64,000 nucleotides of DNA from Agelaius tricolor (Eukaryota; Chordata; Aves; Passeriformes; Icteridae). How positions within the stretch are numbered: the stretch's first letter is position 1; each line of letters starts with the position of its first letter. The stretch lies in NCBI GenBank assembly GCA_023055355.1, contig JALJCS010000029.1:3844001-3908000 (forward strand). The letters run 5' to 3'. Below the pieces are notes generated by a model. That model did not search any database. It was not told the origin of the DNA and saw nothing but the letters and a program-made list of their open reading frames with translations. The position numbers and the translations under genes were made by a program. This document shows positions 1-12,910 of this stretch, piece after piece.

Positions 1-705
1 TCTTTCTCTTCTCCCTTCCCCCTTTTTCTCTTCTCCCCCCTTTCCCTCTTCTTTCCCATCCCCTTTCCCCCCTTTTTTCCCCTTCCCCCCTTTCTTTCCC
101 TTTGTACCCCTCTTTCTTCCCTCTTTTCTCCCTCTCTTTCCCCTTCTCCCTTTTCCCTTATCCCCGCTTTTCCTCTTTCCCTCCTTCTTTCCCTTTCCCC
201 CCACTTTCTCCTTCTCTTTCATTTTCCTCTTTTTCTCTCTCCCCCTTTTTCCCTTCTCCCCTCCTTTCCCTCTTCTTTCCCACCCCCTTTTCCCCCTTTC
301 CTCCCTTTTTTCCCTTCCCCCTTTTCTTCCCCTTCTCCCCTCTCTTTCCTCCTCCACCTCTTTCTCCTTCCCTCCTCCTTTCCCTTTGCTCCCCTTTCTC
401 CTCCACTTTCACTTTCTTCCTCTCTTTCTCTCTCCCCCTTCTCCCTTCCCCCTCTTTTTCCCATCCCCTTTCGTCCTTTCCCCCCCTTTCTACCCCTCTT
501 TCTTCCCCTTTTCTCCCTCTCTTTCCCCTTCCCTCTTTCCCCTCTCCCCCCTTTTTCTCTTTCCTCCTTCTCTCACTTTTTCTCCCTTCTCCTCTTTCAC
601 TTCCCTCCTCTCTTTCTCTCCCCCTTTTCCCTTCCCCCTCTTTTTCCCTGCTCCCCCTCTTTCCCCCTTCTTTCCCATCCCCTTTCCCCATTTTTTTCCC
701 TCCAA
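1..705. repeat. Long polypyrimidine (C/T) tract with ~190 bp higher-order repeat
   Basis: The + strand is almost purely C and T for about 700 bases and the tract runs off the left edge of the window. It is not simple: a recognisable block (TTTCTCTCTCCCCC, then a C/T run, then TTTCCCATCCCC or TTTCCCACCCCC) recurs near 22, 232, 425 and 613, giving a degenerate tandem unit of about 185-210 bp. Long open frames cross it on both strands (Phe/Ser/Pro/Leu on +, Arg/Gly/Glu/Lys on -), but these only reflect base composition. Homopurine-homopyrimidine tracts of this length can form triplex DNA and are assembly-prone. Confidence 0.9.
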
Positions 706-3700
706 TCTCCTTGCTCTGCCCTGCTCTGGCAGCCCTTATGTAACTAATCTGCAGGTAATATTGTGATTATATATCGGGAGCCATATGGTCCTGTGCAGTC
801 ACTTCCCGTGTTGTTAAACTGCTGAAGCGGATAAACTCCATGTCCATGCACAAAGTAATTGCACAAAACTAATTTGTGTTTGCAAACAGAACTGAAATTA
901 AGTATGTAAATAAGCAGAGCTGCAGACTAAATATTATAGTAGGGAAGGAGGGAGCGAGGGGGGAGGAGAAAGTGGAAACAACTTCATAACTGCAAAGTGC
1001 AATCCATGCAGGAGATGGGAATGGGAAGTGTTTCTAATGTGCAGGGAGCTGATGCTGTGAACAACTGTTGGAGGCTTTGTGGTTATAAATCCTGCCTGTC
1101 TCCAGTGCAGGCCCTGCCTCCAGCTGCAGCACCAGCTCCCTCATCCAGGGGGGAATAGAGATACGTTATAATTTAATGGGGTTTTTTAGCTGGGAAATAG
1201 ATCTAGTTTAACCCCGTGTGTCATTTGGTTAGAGGCTCTATTTTATTTGAAAACTTTTCAGGATGAATGTTTTATAGCCTGGGGTGAGCAGCGTGAATAA
1301 TGGATGTGGGGTTTGCTTTGAATCCATTTGGGGTTGAGCAGCAGCTCCCTCTCCCCCAAGGGGCAGGGACCCCCCTGTCCATGGGGTGTGAGCTTCTCCC
1401 TGAGCCAGGGGAGAGACTGAATTTGATTTTGGGGGCTTCTAGGGGGTCTTGGCACTAATTCCTGTTGAGCAATAGGTGGGATCTGCAGGGATGTGTCCCA
1501 GGGAGATGCAAATTGATTTTCGCAATGGCGAGATTTGGGCATGGGGGATGGATTTGTCACTGGTGCACACCCCAGAAAATGGAATATTTGCACACTCTGC
1601 ACCCACTCGAAATGCATTGGGGTGTCTGAGAGTGTCACAAGTGATCTGTGTGTGCTGGGATTCCAAAGCTGGGCAGAGCAGAGCGATGTTGGCTGCTGCA
1701 GAGAAGCTCTGAAGGGTCCCTCTGTCTCCCAGCCAGCAATGGGAAGGTTCCCTCTGCTGGCAAATGCCAGACTGGCCCTGGAAAAGCTCTCGGTGATTAC
1801 ACCGAGGCAGCGCTAAGGCAGAGAAAGGCTTTAATTGCGAGATGCTTGGGAAAATGTCACCACGTGTACACACATGTGACATCCTGTATTTATCGGGAGA
1901 AAAGGTGCTGGCAACGCTGCCTCCTATTTATAACCCTGCTAAAGCCTTGTCTTGGGACTGGAAGAAGAGCTCAGCTTCTCTCTACAAGTTTTTACTCCTA
2001 AAATTAGCCCCGTGTTTGGCTCCTCTGCTGGGTGCTGGCAGGTGACTCTGAAATGGGTTGAAATCTGCCAGCAGAGGCACGAGGCGAGTGCAGTGTCATT
2101 ATTCCTGCTATCATCATTAATGGTGATGTCCTTGTCATGGGATTGTGGATTTCTGCTCTGTTAGAAACTGAAAAGCTTTAAAAAAAACCAAAAAAAAAAG
2201 CCAGGAAAATAAAAGAGAATGGCTGTTTACCAGATGGATAAGGGGCAGAATTGCTTGAGGGATATTATGACTCCTTGTTTTCAAGATGGCGCAAAAGCAC
2301 AAGGTAAAATAGATACATTAATTGATAAATAAATAAATACTCCTGAAAAACAGATGGGCCCTCTTGAGCCCAAAGCCATCTCTCTTTGTTTCTTTTCCAA
2401 GCTGGTACTTCAGAGCAGTGTTGGAGTGTGCCTGGCACACTGTGCTCTCCTCTGCCGCAGTGTTCTCAGGGCAGGATCTGCACCAGGTGGGTTTGCCCCA
2501 GGTAAAACATCTGAACTGGCTCCAAGGCTCCCATTTCTCTTTGTCTTGCCGGGACAATCCCACCTCATCCATCTCCATGCCTGTTTCTGCTTGAGCTTCC
2601 TGGCCCTGCAGCCAAACTCTGCCCCTCCCCACAAATAATGAGGTTCAGCAGCCTGGGGGGACCACAGAGCTGTTTCCCAAAGCTCTAAAGGAGGAATGGG
2701 CTTCTGCAGTGGGATGTGCTCCTGGGAGCAGTGCTTTGATGGGTCATGGTTGGGATGGATGGCTGCTCACCCTGGGTGACCTGTCCAGCTCCCATCTCCT
2801 TGTGGGGAATCAGCAGGGAAGGCTGGGAGGAGTTTCCAGAGCTGTCTCTCCAGAGCATCCCATGGCAGCAAACATCAGGGATCATCCTGACCCTGGGCAC
2901 CCTTTGGCTTGGGAAAGTCCATCCTTCAGCAGGTGTGAGGCTGAGTGGTTGAACCAGGGAAGGGTTTGGTCCTGGAGAAAGGTTTGGTCCAGGAGCATTT
3001 GGTCCAGGGAGCATCCTTTAGCTGTTGGGAGAGATGTTCCCTCTTGTCTGTGCTGTAAAGACAAAGTTCCCACCCGACCTTTGCTGTCACTCTGAATCCC
3101 TGAACAGTGCCCAGGCTGAAATCTGGCTGAATTCAGGACTCTCACTGCAGATTTGCAGCTGTAGGATGGGGATTGGACTCTTTGCCTTGACCTAAGCTCA
3201 ACCCCAGCCTGCATCAGGCAAGCCTTTGGCTCAGGGAGATGGGAAGGTAACATTTCTAGAGCTGGGAGAGGCTGCTGGGAGGCTGATTCCTACCCTTAGC
3301 CATGATCATTAGGTTCTGTTGTTGTGCAAATGTTTTAAAAATAACTAGGGAGGAAAAAAAAATGCAAGTGCAGGGGAAAAGCACTGATAAACACAGCCTG
3401 AAATGCTGTTACAGGCAGACTTTAGAGCCTGAAATCACCTCAAATGTATTCTGAATTACCTTGAGCATATTTAGACAGATCTATTTTTCATTGCAGGACA
3501 TTAATGTACTGACTTGGGGATTTTTTTTCTCTGCACAAACATTTCTGTCGCATGCTGGGAGGAAGGAGTAATAACCCTCCTTAACACCAGGACAGGAAGA
3601 AAGACTTTGTGAGGGAATGGCTGGGGAGATAGTTGGGGGCATGGCTGTGAATTTGGACTCTGGGGAACTGTTTTTTGCAGTGCAATCCAAGGAAAACTGG

Positions 3701-5589
3701 AGCTTTGGAGCTGACTTGGGCTCTGGAGTCTTTTCTGGTGAGGCTGAGAGTTGACTTTACCTATTGAGAGTTGATTCTCTTACTTATCATGCACACTTTG
3801 TGAGGCTGTTGTGCTCCGTGCAATATTTGTATCCCTAAAGGTTTGTGAATTCCCAAGGTATCCTTTCCATAGGTTAGGATTTGAGGAGCAGGTTGTATGA
3901 ATTAATATAAACAGTAGTAAATGAGCTTTTTCTCCCAGGATCTGGGATATTAGGGCACCATTCCTCTGCCAGGCAGGGACTTTGTGCAGATCTCGGGATG
4001 AATTAAATCGGAGCTTAAGCATCCTGAATCCCAAAAATCCTGAGTTTCCAGCCAGATGAGAGGGTTGGGGTTGTTGCAGTGCCTCCAGCTCTTGCTGTGT
4101 CCAGCAGCAGGAGGATGTGGGGATGGAGATGCTCTGCAGGGTTGGAGAGAGGAGGAGGAGGAGGAGGCACTGGAAAAATCCAGTACAGCTGAGCCGGGTG
4201 GGAATGTCTGTGTGAACAGCAGGTGAGGGGCAGGAGGAGCAGCACGGCAGATGTTGAGGGGCTGGCCCAGGAAGGTTCTAAAGAGGAGGATGTGAAGGCA
4301 CAATGGGCTCCTCCCCGTGCAGGCTGGAGCGGCCCTGCTGGGAGGAGCTTTGCAGGGATGAAGAAAGGAGGAAGATTTCTCCCATTTCTGGTTTGGTGCC
4401 TGCAGTTCCTGGGTTTGTTGGGGCAGTTCAAGGGAGGGGATGGAGCCTGGGATGGAGTCAAAGACTTCTCCTGGTTTCTGGCATTTCCAGGATTATCCCT
4501 GAAGGCAAGAGGGGTCTGATGTTTCCCTCCTCCTCCTCCTCCTCCATGCCTGGCTGGCTGCCTGCTTGGAGGATCTCCAACCCTTCCCTGAGTGCTTGTG
4601 ATTAATGACAGAGGCAAAGAGACACCAGGGCTGCTGCTCAGCTCCTGTGGGCAGCATCTCCCACCCAAGCTGTGCCTGACCCTGGGGAGGGCAGCCTCTG
4701 CTCGGATGGGAGACCTGGGCTCGTCCCATCCTTGGGAACCCAGCAGCATCCCTTGGCATTCCTTTGGAATGAGGTGGAATTCCACTGGAATGAGGTGTTG
4801 CCCTTTCCAGCAGGGATTTAGGTGATTTAGGAGATCAGGGCCTGCAGATGCTGTCAGAGCAAAGGCTGCAGCTGGGGGTGAATGCCTTGGAAAATTTCTT
4901 GGAGCTTCCATGCTGTCCCCAGTACTGGGCAGGTGTCCAAGCAGATAAAATGGGGCAGAAACAAGGTGAAATCTCTCCTATTTTCCCTTCCCCTGTTGCT
5001 GCTCCCTCTCCTGATGCTGAGGTTGTATTCCATTTCCACAATCCATCACCTATGGCATGGCTGTGTCCTGTTGTCCTTCATGTAAATGCTTGGTTGCTGC
5101 TTGTGGGCAGTTAAGAAGAGTGTATCAGTGTAAAAATGTGTGAATTTCCCCTTATCTGGATATTTTTTCCTATCAGGAAGGCAAATGGAGATGAAGAGCA
5201 ATAGGTGGATTTAGAATTCTGCTCTTATAACTCCTAAAAGTAGAATCTTCCTGCAAATATAATGTAAAGAGAAGATTCTAAGAGGATTTCCCCTATTTTC
5301 ATCAGTCATAATGTACATTTGTCAGGGGTTTTCGTGTCCTTGCACTGCCCTTATCTCCAGCATTTCCAAGCATGAACTTCCAAGGCTGGGGCTGTTGAGC
5401 TCAGCCCCGTTGTCATCTCCATGGAGCCCCATCCATGGCAAGGCTGGGGTGTCCCCTGAACATGACAGTGATTAACTACCAGAGTTATTGGATGGGGACC
5501 CACCTTGCTGGCTTTGGGACTGCTGGTCTGAAACAGGCCAGCAAGAAGTTTGTGAATTAAATAGAAACAAAACAGAAAAAAAAACACCC
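706..5589. other. Unique intronic sequence, no gene seen
   Basis: No exon, RNA gene or clear repeat element was recognised. The first ~230 bases (about 735-960) are AT-rich and look like single-copy sequence. Small GGA/TCC triplet runs lie near 4149-4170 and 4525-4543. A minus-strand open frame of 298 codons (4911-4015) crosses this GC-rich part. Its translation is Pro/Ser/Leu-rich with Gly and Pro runs from the triplet repeats, and no domain was recognised, so it is treated as chance. Confidence 0.6.
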
Positions 5590-5612
5590 AACAACAACAA
5601 CAACAACAACAA
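5590..5612. repeat. (AAC)n microsatellite
   Basis: About 23 bases of perfect AAC trinucleotide repeat, followed by an A/T-rich run. It may be the decayed tail of an old retrotransposed element, but no element body was recognised next to it. Confidence 0.85.
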
Positions 5613-7191
5613 AGATAATTTATTTTATTTTTTTTAATTAAGTCAATAAAGCCTGGGTTGTCAGAGCAGAGCAGGCCCTTGGCTGGTGACCTTGGTGTTA
5701 TCAGTGCTGTCAGAGATCTTTATTGCTTCCATCTCACTCACCAGGGGTGGAGCTTTCCCCGTGTTGGTGGTGTGACTGCGGGGACGTGACTTGTCTGGAG
5801 AGGGGACAAAGCACCCAGCAGGGATTTTGGGGGTGAGGTTTGCAGCTCTTCCACACATCTGCATCCCCCTGAATCCCCCAGGGCAGGCCCTGGTGATAGC
5901 TCCATGTCTGACAGAGCCTTTCCCTTCATCCCTGATGGAAGAGGGGACACGATGAGGTCAGCTGGGCCAGTCTCCCCCTCAAGGACTGAGGAAGGGCAGA
6001 AGGAGGGCACTGATAGCAAAGGAATGTGTCTCAGCCTCACATTTTTCCCAGCTCCCCAGTTTTCCTGGTGGGAACTGGCCCCTGGAATTCCTGCCTAAAG
6101 AAGGCAACGATTTGTCAAGGAAAAGGCAAAGAAAACAGCAGTGATGGGAAGACAAAAGGGAACATTAAAAACCCCCCTTGCTCTTCCAGAAGAAAGCAGT
6201 GTGGGCTAAAGAAGGGTCCCTTAAAAATATAAGGCATGAGTCTGAAGGAAGGGAAAGGGGAGCATGCCAAATTCCCCTCTAATCCCCTCGACAACAGCCA
6301 GATTTAACGGGTTGCCAGACTTTTCCCTGAGCTTGTTTTGCTTTGGGCCGGAGATTTTTACAAACTCTGGCATGTTGGGAATTTTAATCAGGGCCAGAGC
6401 CTTGTTCGTGGTGATGTTTATAAATGGGAGTGGAGGAGAAAGTCCAGATTTTGCCCTTAAAAAAAAAACCCACCAAGGAAACAACAACAACAACAACAAA
6501 AAAGCAAACCAGAAAAAAAAAAATAAAAGGGAAGCTTACAAGCTGTTCCCATCCTCATTCTGTCCTGGCTGATGGAAAATCACCAGCTCTTGCCTCATGT
6601 AAATGGCACTTTATCCACTGGAAATGTGAATGCTGTCACCAATGGCCAGGTCTGTCAAGCTTATCAGCTGAGCTGGTGAGACAGAGATGCACCCAGTCCT
6701 GTTCACGCCAGGAGAGTGTGAGATAATAACATTGGAGGGGAGAAAAGGCAGCCAGGCTGATGGACAGGAATTAGGGTGTCCTGTGGAAGTCCATCACTTA
6801 TTCACTCCTGGTTCCATATTCAGGAGAATGGTGTTTGCTCTCCCCTTAGTTTTCTCTCTTCCTTTTATGCTTTTGAAGAGCCAACCCGGCAGGATTAATT
6901 CCCTTCTCCCCTGCTCCCACTTCTGCATGTGTCATTCCTCATTTGCACCTGGAACAGGCTCTGGTGGATTTACTCTGGGGGCTTTGGGTGCTGAGAAAAA
7001 GAGAGATTTGGGGATTTTCAGGCAAAACAAGGAGTGGTTGTGGGAGCAAGGAATGCCCAAGGAGGGCATAACCGCCATGGGTGATGTGAATCCTCCTCCA
7101 GAAGTGCTGCTCAGGCAGAGGTGTTTGTGCTGGGGATTTGGGAATGAGGGATTGCAGCCAGGAATCTGTGGATGGAGAGGGCTGTACCATG
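5613..7191. other. Unique intronic sequence with a short (AAC)n at 6480-6499
   Basis: No gene recognised. A second short AAC run followed by A-rich sequence lies at about 6460-6530. The rest looks like ordinary intron. Confidence 0.55.
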
Positions 7192-7197
7192 GAAGAG

Positions 7198-7582
7198 TGT
7201 GACCCTGTTCACAGGGGTCTGAGGATGAGGGAAGAGATGAGGATCTGACTCCATGTTTCAGAAGGCTGATTTATTATTTTATGATATTTATTACATTAAA
7301 ACTATACTAAAAGAATAGAAGAAAGGATTTCATCAGAAGGCTGGCTAAGAATAGAAAAAGAAGGAAGGAATAACAAAGGTTTGTTGCTCGGCTCTCTGTC
7401 TGAGCCAGCTGGGCTGTGATTGGCCATTAATTAGAAACAACCACATGAGACCAATCCCAGATGCACCTGTTGCATTCCACAGCAGCAGATAACCATTGGT
7501 TACACTTTGTTCCTGAGGCCTCTCAGCATCTCAGGAGGAAAAATCCTAAGGAAATGATTTTTCATAAAAGATGTCTGTGACA
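7198..7582 (-). mobile_element. Solo LTR of an endogenous retrovirus (family 1, copy 1)
   Basis: A 385 bp LTR read on the minus strand, starting TGTCACAGACATC and ending GGGTCACA. It is flanked by a perfect 6 bp direct repeat, GAAGAG, at 7192-7197 and 7583-7588. The TG...CA ends plus a 6 bp target-site duplication indicate retroviral integrase-type insertion; 6 bp is the usual size for class II (ERVK-like) elements. No gag, pol or env lies beside it, so it is a solo LTR left by LTR-LTR recombination. A second copy of the same family sits 1.3 kb away in the opposite orientation (8872-9244). AATAAA-type signals occur near the R/U5 side. The family name is not assigned. Confidence 0.9.
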
Positions 7583-8871
7583 GAAGAGGGATAGAAAGAG
7601 ACTCCAGCAATGGCTTTGGAGATGTTTTGGGCTAGGGAGATGTTTTTCCAGCCCTAAAAGAGGGTATAAGGGAAGAAAGGGAGTCTGGAGATGGCTCCTT
7701 CTAAAACAGGGCAGCTGGGCAATGAAGCTGAAAATAAAAGAAGTGCAAAAGTTGGTTTTGTGGGAACTAATCATTAACTTGGCATCAATGCATGCAGAGA
7801 AAGGCTTCCACTCTCCTGGGAAATGAACCTCCAGGAGGAAGGGGCTGTCCCTGTGCAGCACTCACAGGGAGCTGTGGGATCTCTCCTTAGCCAGCGCCAG
7901 GCTCGGAGGGACTGTTAATGCAGATCAGAGCTGTGTTCCATATGTATGATCCTGGAATCTCTGCTTCCAGAGCGCACCCCAGGCACGAGGGCTCTAATGT
8001 AATGAGTTAAACTGCTTGTTCACAGCTCCACTAAAAGCAAATGGACTGGGAATTTGTTTTAAAAAACTGGACGGAGCTTTATCGGCCAATTAATCAGGAT
8101 GTATAATGGATAAATTAAAGGGCAGAGTCAAGCGAGGCTGCCAAATAAAAACCAATAAAGTGCAATCTGCAAATGGACATAACATTATGGGATGCTGAAC
8201 AACAGCAGCACAGGGGATCAGCACATGGCCTTGGGCTCCCCAGGTACCCTTGGCTTCCCAGTGCATGTCTTGGAGGAAAACCCATCCTGTGTGGGTTGTT
8301 GTGGTTCACAGCAGGAGAAATGTTGCTGCTTGAGGGGTATCACCATTCCTCTTTGAAACTGGAAGCTGAACAAGCCACAGGCTGGATTGAAGCTGGCTGG
8401 AGATTTGGGAACTTCAGAAATTCAGATGAGTTATGTGCAGCCCCAAGGGGAGAATTTTGCAGCACTCACGGGAGCATCTTTTTTCCCTTTTTTATTGACA
8501 TTGCTGGAAATATCAACATTTGGGATCCCTGGATATTACAAGAACTGCTCCACTGCCTTTATGGGCAGAGGTTTTCCAAGGAGCACAGGCAGGGGGCTAA
8601 AAGGAAGAGCTGGCAATGGCAGGGATGAGTTGGAGGAGCTCATTTCCTCCCAGGCTGTGCAAACTCTGCACAGCTGATCAGGCACTCGAGGAGCAGCGTG
8701 GGGCTCCCTGGGCAGCACCGACCCCTCTGCCCGTGAGCAGCCCCAGGGAAGCTTTGGGAGCAGCAGCCTGGCAGATTGATCACCCTTCTCCCTACTTGCC
8801 TCCATGGATGGGGAACTTCCTTCCCAACAACTAAACCTGAGCACTAAATTGACTTTGCAGGTAGGGTTGGG
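7583..8871. other. Intronic spacer between two inverted LTRs
   Basis: No gene recognised. The part around 7985-8180 is AT-rich, unique-looking and contains several ATTA/TAAT homeodomain-type cores, so it is a candidate conserved element. That is inference from composition only. Confidence 0.5.
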
Positions 8872-9244
8872 TGTCGCAGACAACTTTTATTAAAAATCCT
8901 TTTCTTAGGATTTTTCCTCCTGAGAAGCTGAGAGGCCTCAGGAACAAAATGCAAACAATGGTTATCTGCTGCTGTGGAATGCAACAGGTGCATCTGGGAT
9001 TGGCCCATGTTGAACGTTTGTAATTATTGGCCAATCACAGCCTGGCTGGCTCGGACTCTCTGTCCAAGCCACAAGTCTTTGTTATCATTCTTTGCTATTC
9101 TATTCTTAGCCAGCCTTCTGATGAAACCTTTTCTTCTATTCTTTTAGTATAGTTTTAATGTAATATATATCAGAAAATAATAAATCAAGCCTTCTGAAAC
9201 ATGGAGTCAGATCCTTGTCTCTTCCCCCTGTGAACACGGTCACA
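8872..9244 (+). mobile_element. Solo LTR of an endogenous retrovirus (family 1, copy 2)
   Basis: A 373 bp LTR on the + strand, starting TGTCGCAGACAAC and ending CGGTCACA, clearly homologous along its whole length to the minus-strand LTR at 7198-7582. Shared segments include the block beginning GCAACAGGTGCATCTGGGAT and the U5-side ATGGAGTCAGATCC. The flanks GTTGGG (8866-8871) and GCTGGG (9245-9250) match in 5 of 6 bases and are the likely target-site duplication. No internal retroviral sequence is present. Confidence 0.88.
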
Positions 9245-12160
9245 GCTGGGGGCTCAGCAGCAGGATGGGGGGTGCTGAGTTCCCAACTGTGCTCACATTC
9301 CACACCCAAGTTGCCCTTTAAGTTTAAGAAAATAAATTAATTTTTCTTGGTGCCTGCCATGACCATTCTACTTCTCAGGTTTTGTGTCATGGCAGTTATA
9401 AAATCACAGGGAGCTCTCCTCTCCAGGTGACTGAGGCTCCGTTGGGCTTCCTGGGAAAATGAGGTGGCATCTGCTTCTCCAGCACTGGGTATCGTGTCAC
9501 AGCTCCAGCTGGGGCCTCTTCCAGGTCACTTGGCACATCACAAGTGTTTGATGCATCCTCTGAAGGGACAGCAGAGGTGTGAACCTGTCAGGAAGAAAAG
9601 CCACAAACAACTAGAAACAGATTTTTAGTTTATTCTAAAAGTTTTTTTGGTAACTGAAAGTGTGAAAAATAAAAAAGGAAATTTTTTTGGGTCCTTGCTA
9701 GAACAAAACCAGTAGGGTAACAGCACCAGAGCACTACAGTTAAGGAGGGAATGAGATTGATATTTTAATGATATTAAGCAATATTTAGTTAATGGAAGAC
9801 AGATCTGATGGAGAGGAGGTGTTTGGAACACTGTCCAGGCCTTTTCCTTGGGAGCTTTGGATGCCAGACCGATCCAGCCATGCGTGTTCTGTAGCGTTGC
9901 TGCCTGTGGAGAAACTTCCATAAGGAAATCTTCTAGTTGAGAGACAAGGCCAGATCCTGACAAGCATATTGTTTGTGAGCAAACACCGACAGCTCTCTCC
10001 TCAGCTGCTGCAGACACGGCCATGTGGCAGCTTCCCCCCAGCTCTGCAAATCCCTGCTCCTCTCTGTTATCAGCTACAGGAACGTGTTGCTCCCAATGAT
10101 ACTGCTATGGATGAGCCAGGGCTGTGTTTGTGGGGTGCTGGTGGAGCTGAGGGTCAGCTCCAGATTTTCTCCTCTCCTCTGACACCCATGTTTTTGAAAA
10201 TCCCACGGGGTGCCTGCCTGCTTTACCAGGACCTTAAATCTCTGTCTCCTTTCTTGGTCTTGCCCCCAAAAGCCACAGGGAGTTTAAACTGAACAGGGAT
10301 TTCATTGTGTGTGTAGGACCCAGATTGCCCATGAGCAGCATGGATGAACACTCCTTGTTCCTCACTTGGTGATCAGGGGCTGAGTGTTATCTCAGCAAGG
10401 AGATTGGGATTAGGTTTGGGGGCTGTTCAGTCCAGCAGAGTCTTGGAGCAGAGGTGGAGGGCAGGGCACTGTCCCTCTGCTCCCGTGTCCTTTTGAGGTT
10501 GTGGCATCACAGCTTTTGGGGTGTTGCAGGGTGAGGAGGGAGGTGAGCTGCCTTTGGGATTGCAGCAGGAAAGGGAGCTGGAATCCCTTGCAGAAACAGG
10601 GGATGTTGGTCCTTCCTGGGCTGAGTGGCAGCGCTTTGTCTCCCTTTTCCTGCTGTGGGCTGTAAAGAGGTTTTTAAGTGTCCTTAAAAAGCCTCTCCCA
10701 GCCCTCCTGGAGGTGCTCAGGGTGTATCCCAATGGATGAGCACCCACATCTCCTGGGCATCCCCCCTCAGGCTGACTCAGTGCTGAGCTTGCTGAATTGG
10801 GGCTCTCAGGATTAATTTCCTCCACTGGCTCCGCTTCCAGAGGCTCAGACTCAAAGAGGATTTGCCCGGCGAGAGAGCAAATCTCACCCAGCACATTTGT
10901 TTACTTGCAAATCACGCCTGTTCCCATGCACCCAGGCCAAGCTTTGCATCCTGTTTGTGGGCAGCAGAGACCAGGAGAACTTGCTCAGCAAGGAAAAAGC
11001 CCCGCTGGGTGCAAAATATCCCTCCTCATTCCCACAGGGAGAAGGAAAGCACAGGGAGGCTTTGGGTGCTGTTGAGTCACCCACTGCTCGTGGCAGAAGA
11101 TGCTCAAAATAAGGGATGGGCCTTGCAGGGGATGCTCCTGGCCAGGGATGCTCCTGCATCCCTCTGCTGAGGAGGGAACCACTCCTCACCTCCCCAAGGA
11201 GCCTCTGCTGCAGGGTGGGAGAGCTGACGGCTGCACTGGCAGCAAGAGCAGCGTGGGAGAGGGTTGGAACCTAGAAAATCTGGGCATGTTGTCTTCTTTT
11301 GGACAAATAGCTTATTCTCTGAAAAATTCAGTTGTGGGTCGGCCAGCGCCATCTGTGAAGCCCTGCCAAACGTGGTGAAGAGTTTCAGCCAAGAGTGAAA
11401 GAAAAGGAAAAATTAAAAAACCTGGAAAACGTCCATTTCCAAAAGCACTTTGCAAAACAAACATTTCAGGTCTTTCTGTCCAAATTATGTTCCCTGTTGA
11501 CATGTGTCTGGTTAATAATATATACATTTTTCTAAGGTTTGGAGAAGATGACCTCAAGTACTCTGGTTATTTGATTTGTGGCTTCTGTGTGGGAAATATT
11601 TTCACTCTCTGGACACAAAGCTATGGGAAGAGCAGATCCAGTCAGCTCAAGGACCTGTTTGGTGCTTGTACAGTGATTATTGCAACCTGGCCTCATTCAT
11701 GTGTACAAGTCTGTGTTATGGGATTGACTTTTCTGGGGAAGGGTGGCAGGTTTGAGGTGGCAAACAGCCCAGCATCTTCTCTGGTTGTTAAAGATTGAAT
11801 TTGGGAACCATGAGGTGTAAAAGTGACTGGGTTTGCTATTTCAAAGAGAGTTGGCTTTTCTGGAAGAACAGAGCTACACCTACTTGTGTTTCCACTTCCC
11901 CTTTCATATCTCTCTTCTCTGGTAGCTTCTCTTCTTCAACACTCTTGGTTTCCCATCTGTGCTTATCCAAGAGCTGTGACCCCAGATCAGTGTCACAAAT
12001 CCTTTCTCATGATCAGAATTTCACAGAAAAGAGGAAATAACTGTGGGTGGTTGCCAACATGGACAGATTCATGTAATAATTTAACTCTGATGAAACTTTT
12101 AGGACATCACCAGGTTGAACTTTCTGCTGATGTGGAAATCACATTCATAACACTCATGTT
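9245..12160. other. Unique intronic sequence, no gene seen
   Basis: No exon or mobile element recognised. Short T-rich and A-rich runs occur near 9330 and 9640. Open frames here have no recognisable domain. Confidence 0.55.
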
Positions 12161-12433
12161 ATCACAGAATCCCCACAGAATTGGGATGGAAGGGACCTTA
12201 AAGCTCATCTCATCCACCCCCTGCCCTGGGCAGAGACACCTTCCACTATCCCAGGGTGCTCCCAGCCCCATCCAACCTGGCCTTGGACACTTCCAGGGAT
12301 TGGGCAGCCACAGCTGCTCTGGGCACCCTGTGCCAGGGCCTCACCTCCCTCACAGGGATGAATTTTTTCCCTATATCTAATCTAAACCTGCTCTCTTTGT
12401 GCATCACACCCTTCCCCCTTGTCTGTCACTACG
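12161..12433 (-). mobile_element. CR1 LINE 3' end fragment
   Basis: The + strand shows the reverse complement of a CR1 tail: ATCACAGAATC..., then GGGAAGGGACCTTAAAG-type sequence, CACCTTCCACTATCCCAGGG, CCTTGGACACTTCCAGGGAT, CTCTGGGCACCCTGTGCCAG and TCTAATCTAAACCTGC. Such 5'-truncated CR1 tails are the commonest interspersed repeat in birds. No reverse-transcriptase reading frame remains. Confidence 0.88.
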
Positions 12434-12910
12434 TTCATTGGCTTCATGCTTTTAAAACTGCTCCAGCTGCAAACCACCAGGCATTCCAGTGAAATATCCT
12501 CTGGACCAGTGGAGGTCTGGAGTCATCAGCTTGCTAGAGCAGTTTATTTGGCTAAATATGCCATTGATTTGTTTGGGCTGCATTCCAGCCGTGTGGGCTT
12601 TGTAAGTCAATACAGCTCCCGTCCTCCTCTCCATGCTCAGTAATTGCAGGGTAGTAGATTCTGTTTAAAAAGGACAATGCTCTGTGTGTGCTTGAACAAC
12701 AGGAGATGGGAGGGTCAGCACCCAGAGAAGAGCAGGGTCAGGACTTGGTGGGGTGCTGGAGAGCAGAAGGAGAAGGAGGCAAATGAGAGTACCACATTTC
12801 CACCTTGCTCAAGGAAGAGATGAGACACATGGTTGTGTCCCCTTTGCTCCTGCTGTGGATGTCTGGGATTTTCTGCTTCTGGATGTCCTAGAACTGCTCA
12901 GGTTGGGAGG

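Noticed and set aside
102..766. Long Phe/Ser/Pro/Leu open frames and their Arg/Glu/Gly/Lys minus-strand partners
   Set aside because: They are produced by a C/T-only sequence, which has no stop codons in most frames; no gene signals.
4015..4911. 298-codon minus-strand open frame
   Set aside because: GC-rich chance frame with Pro, Ser and Gly runs from triplet repeats; no domain, signal peptide or splice context.
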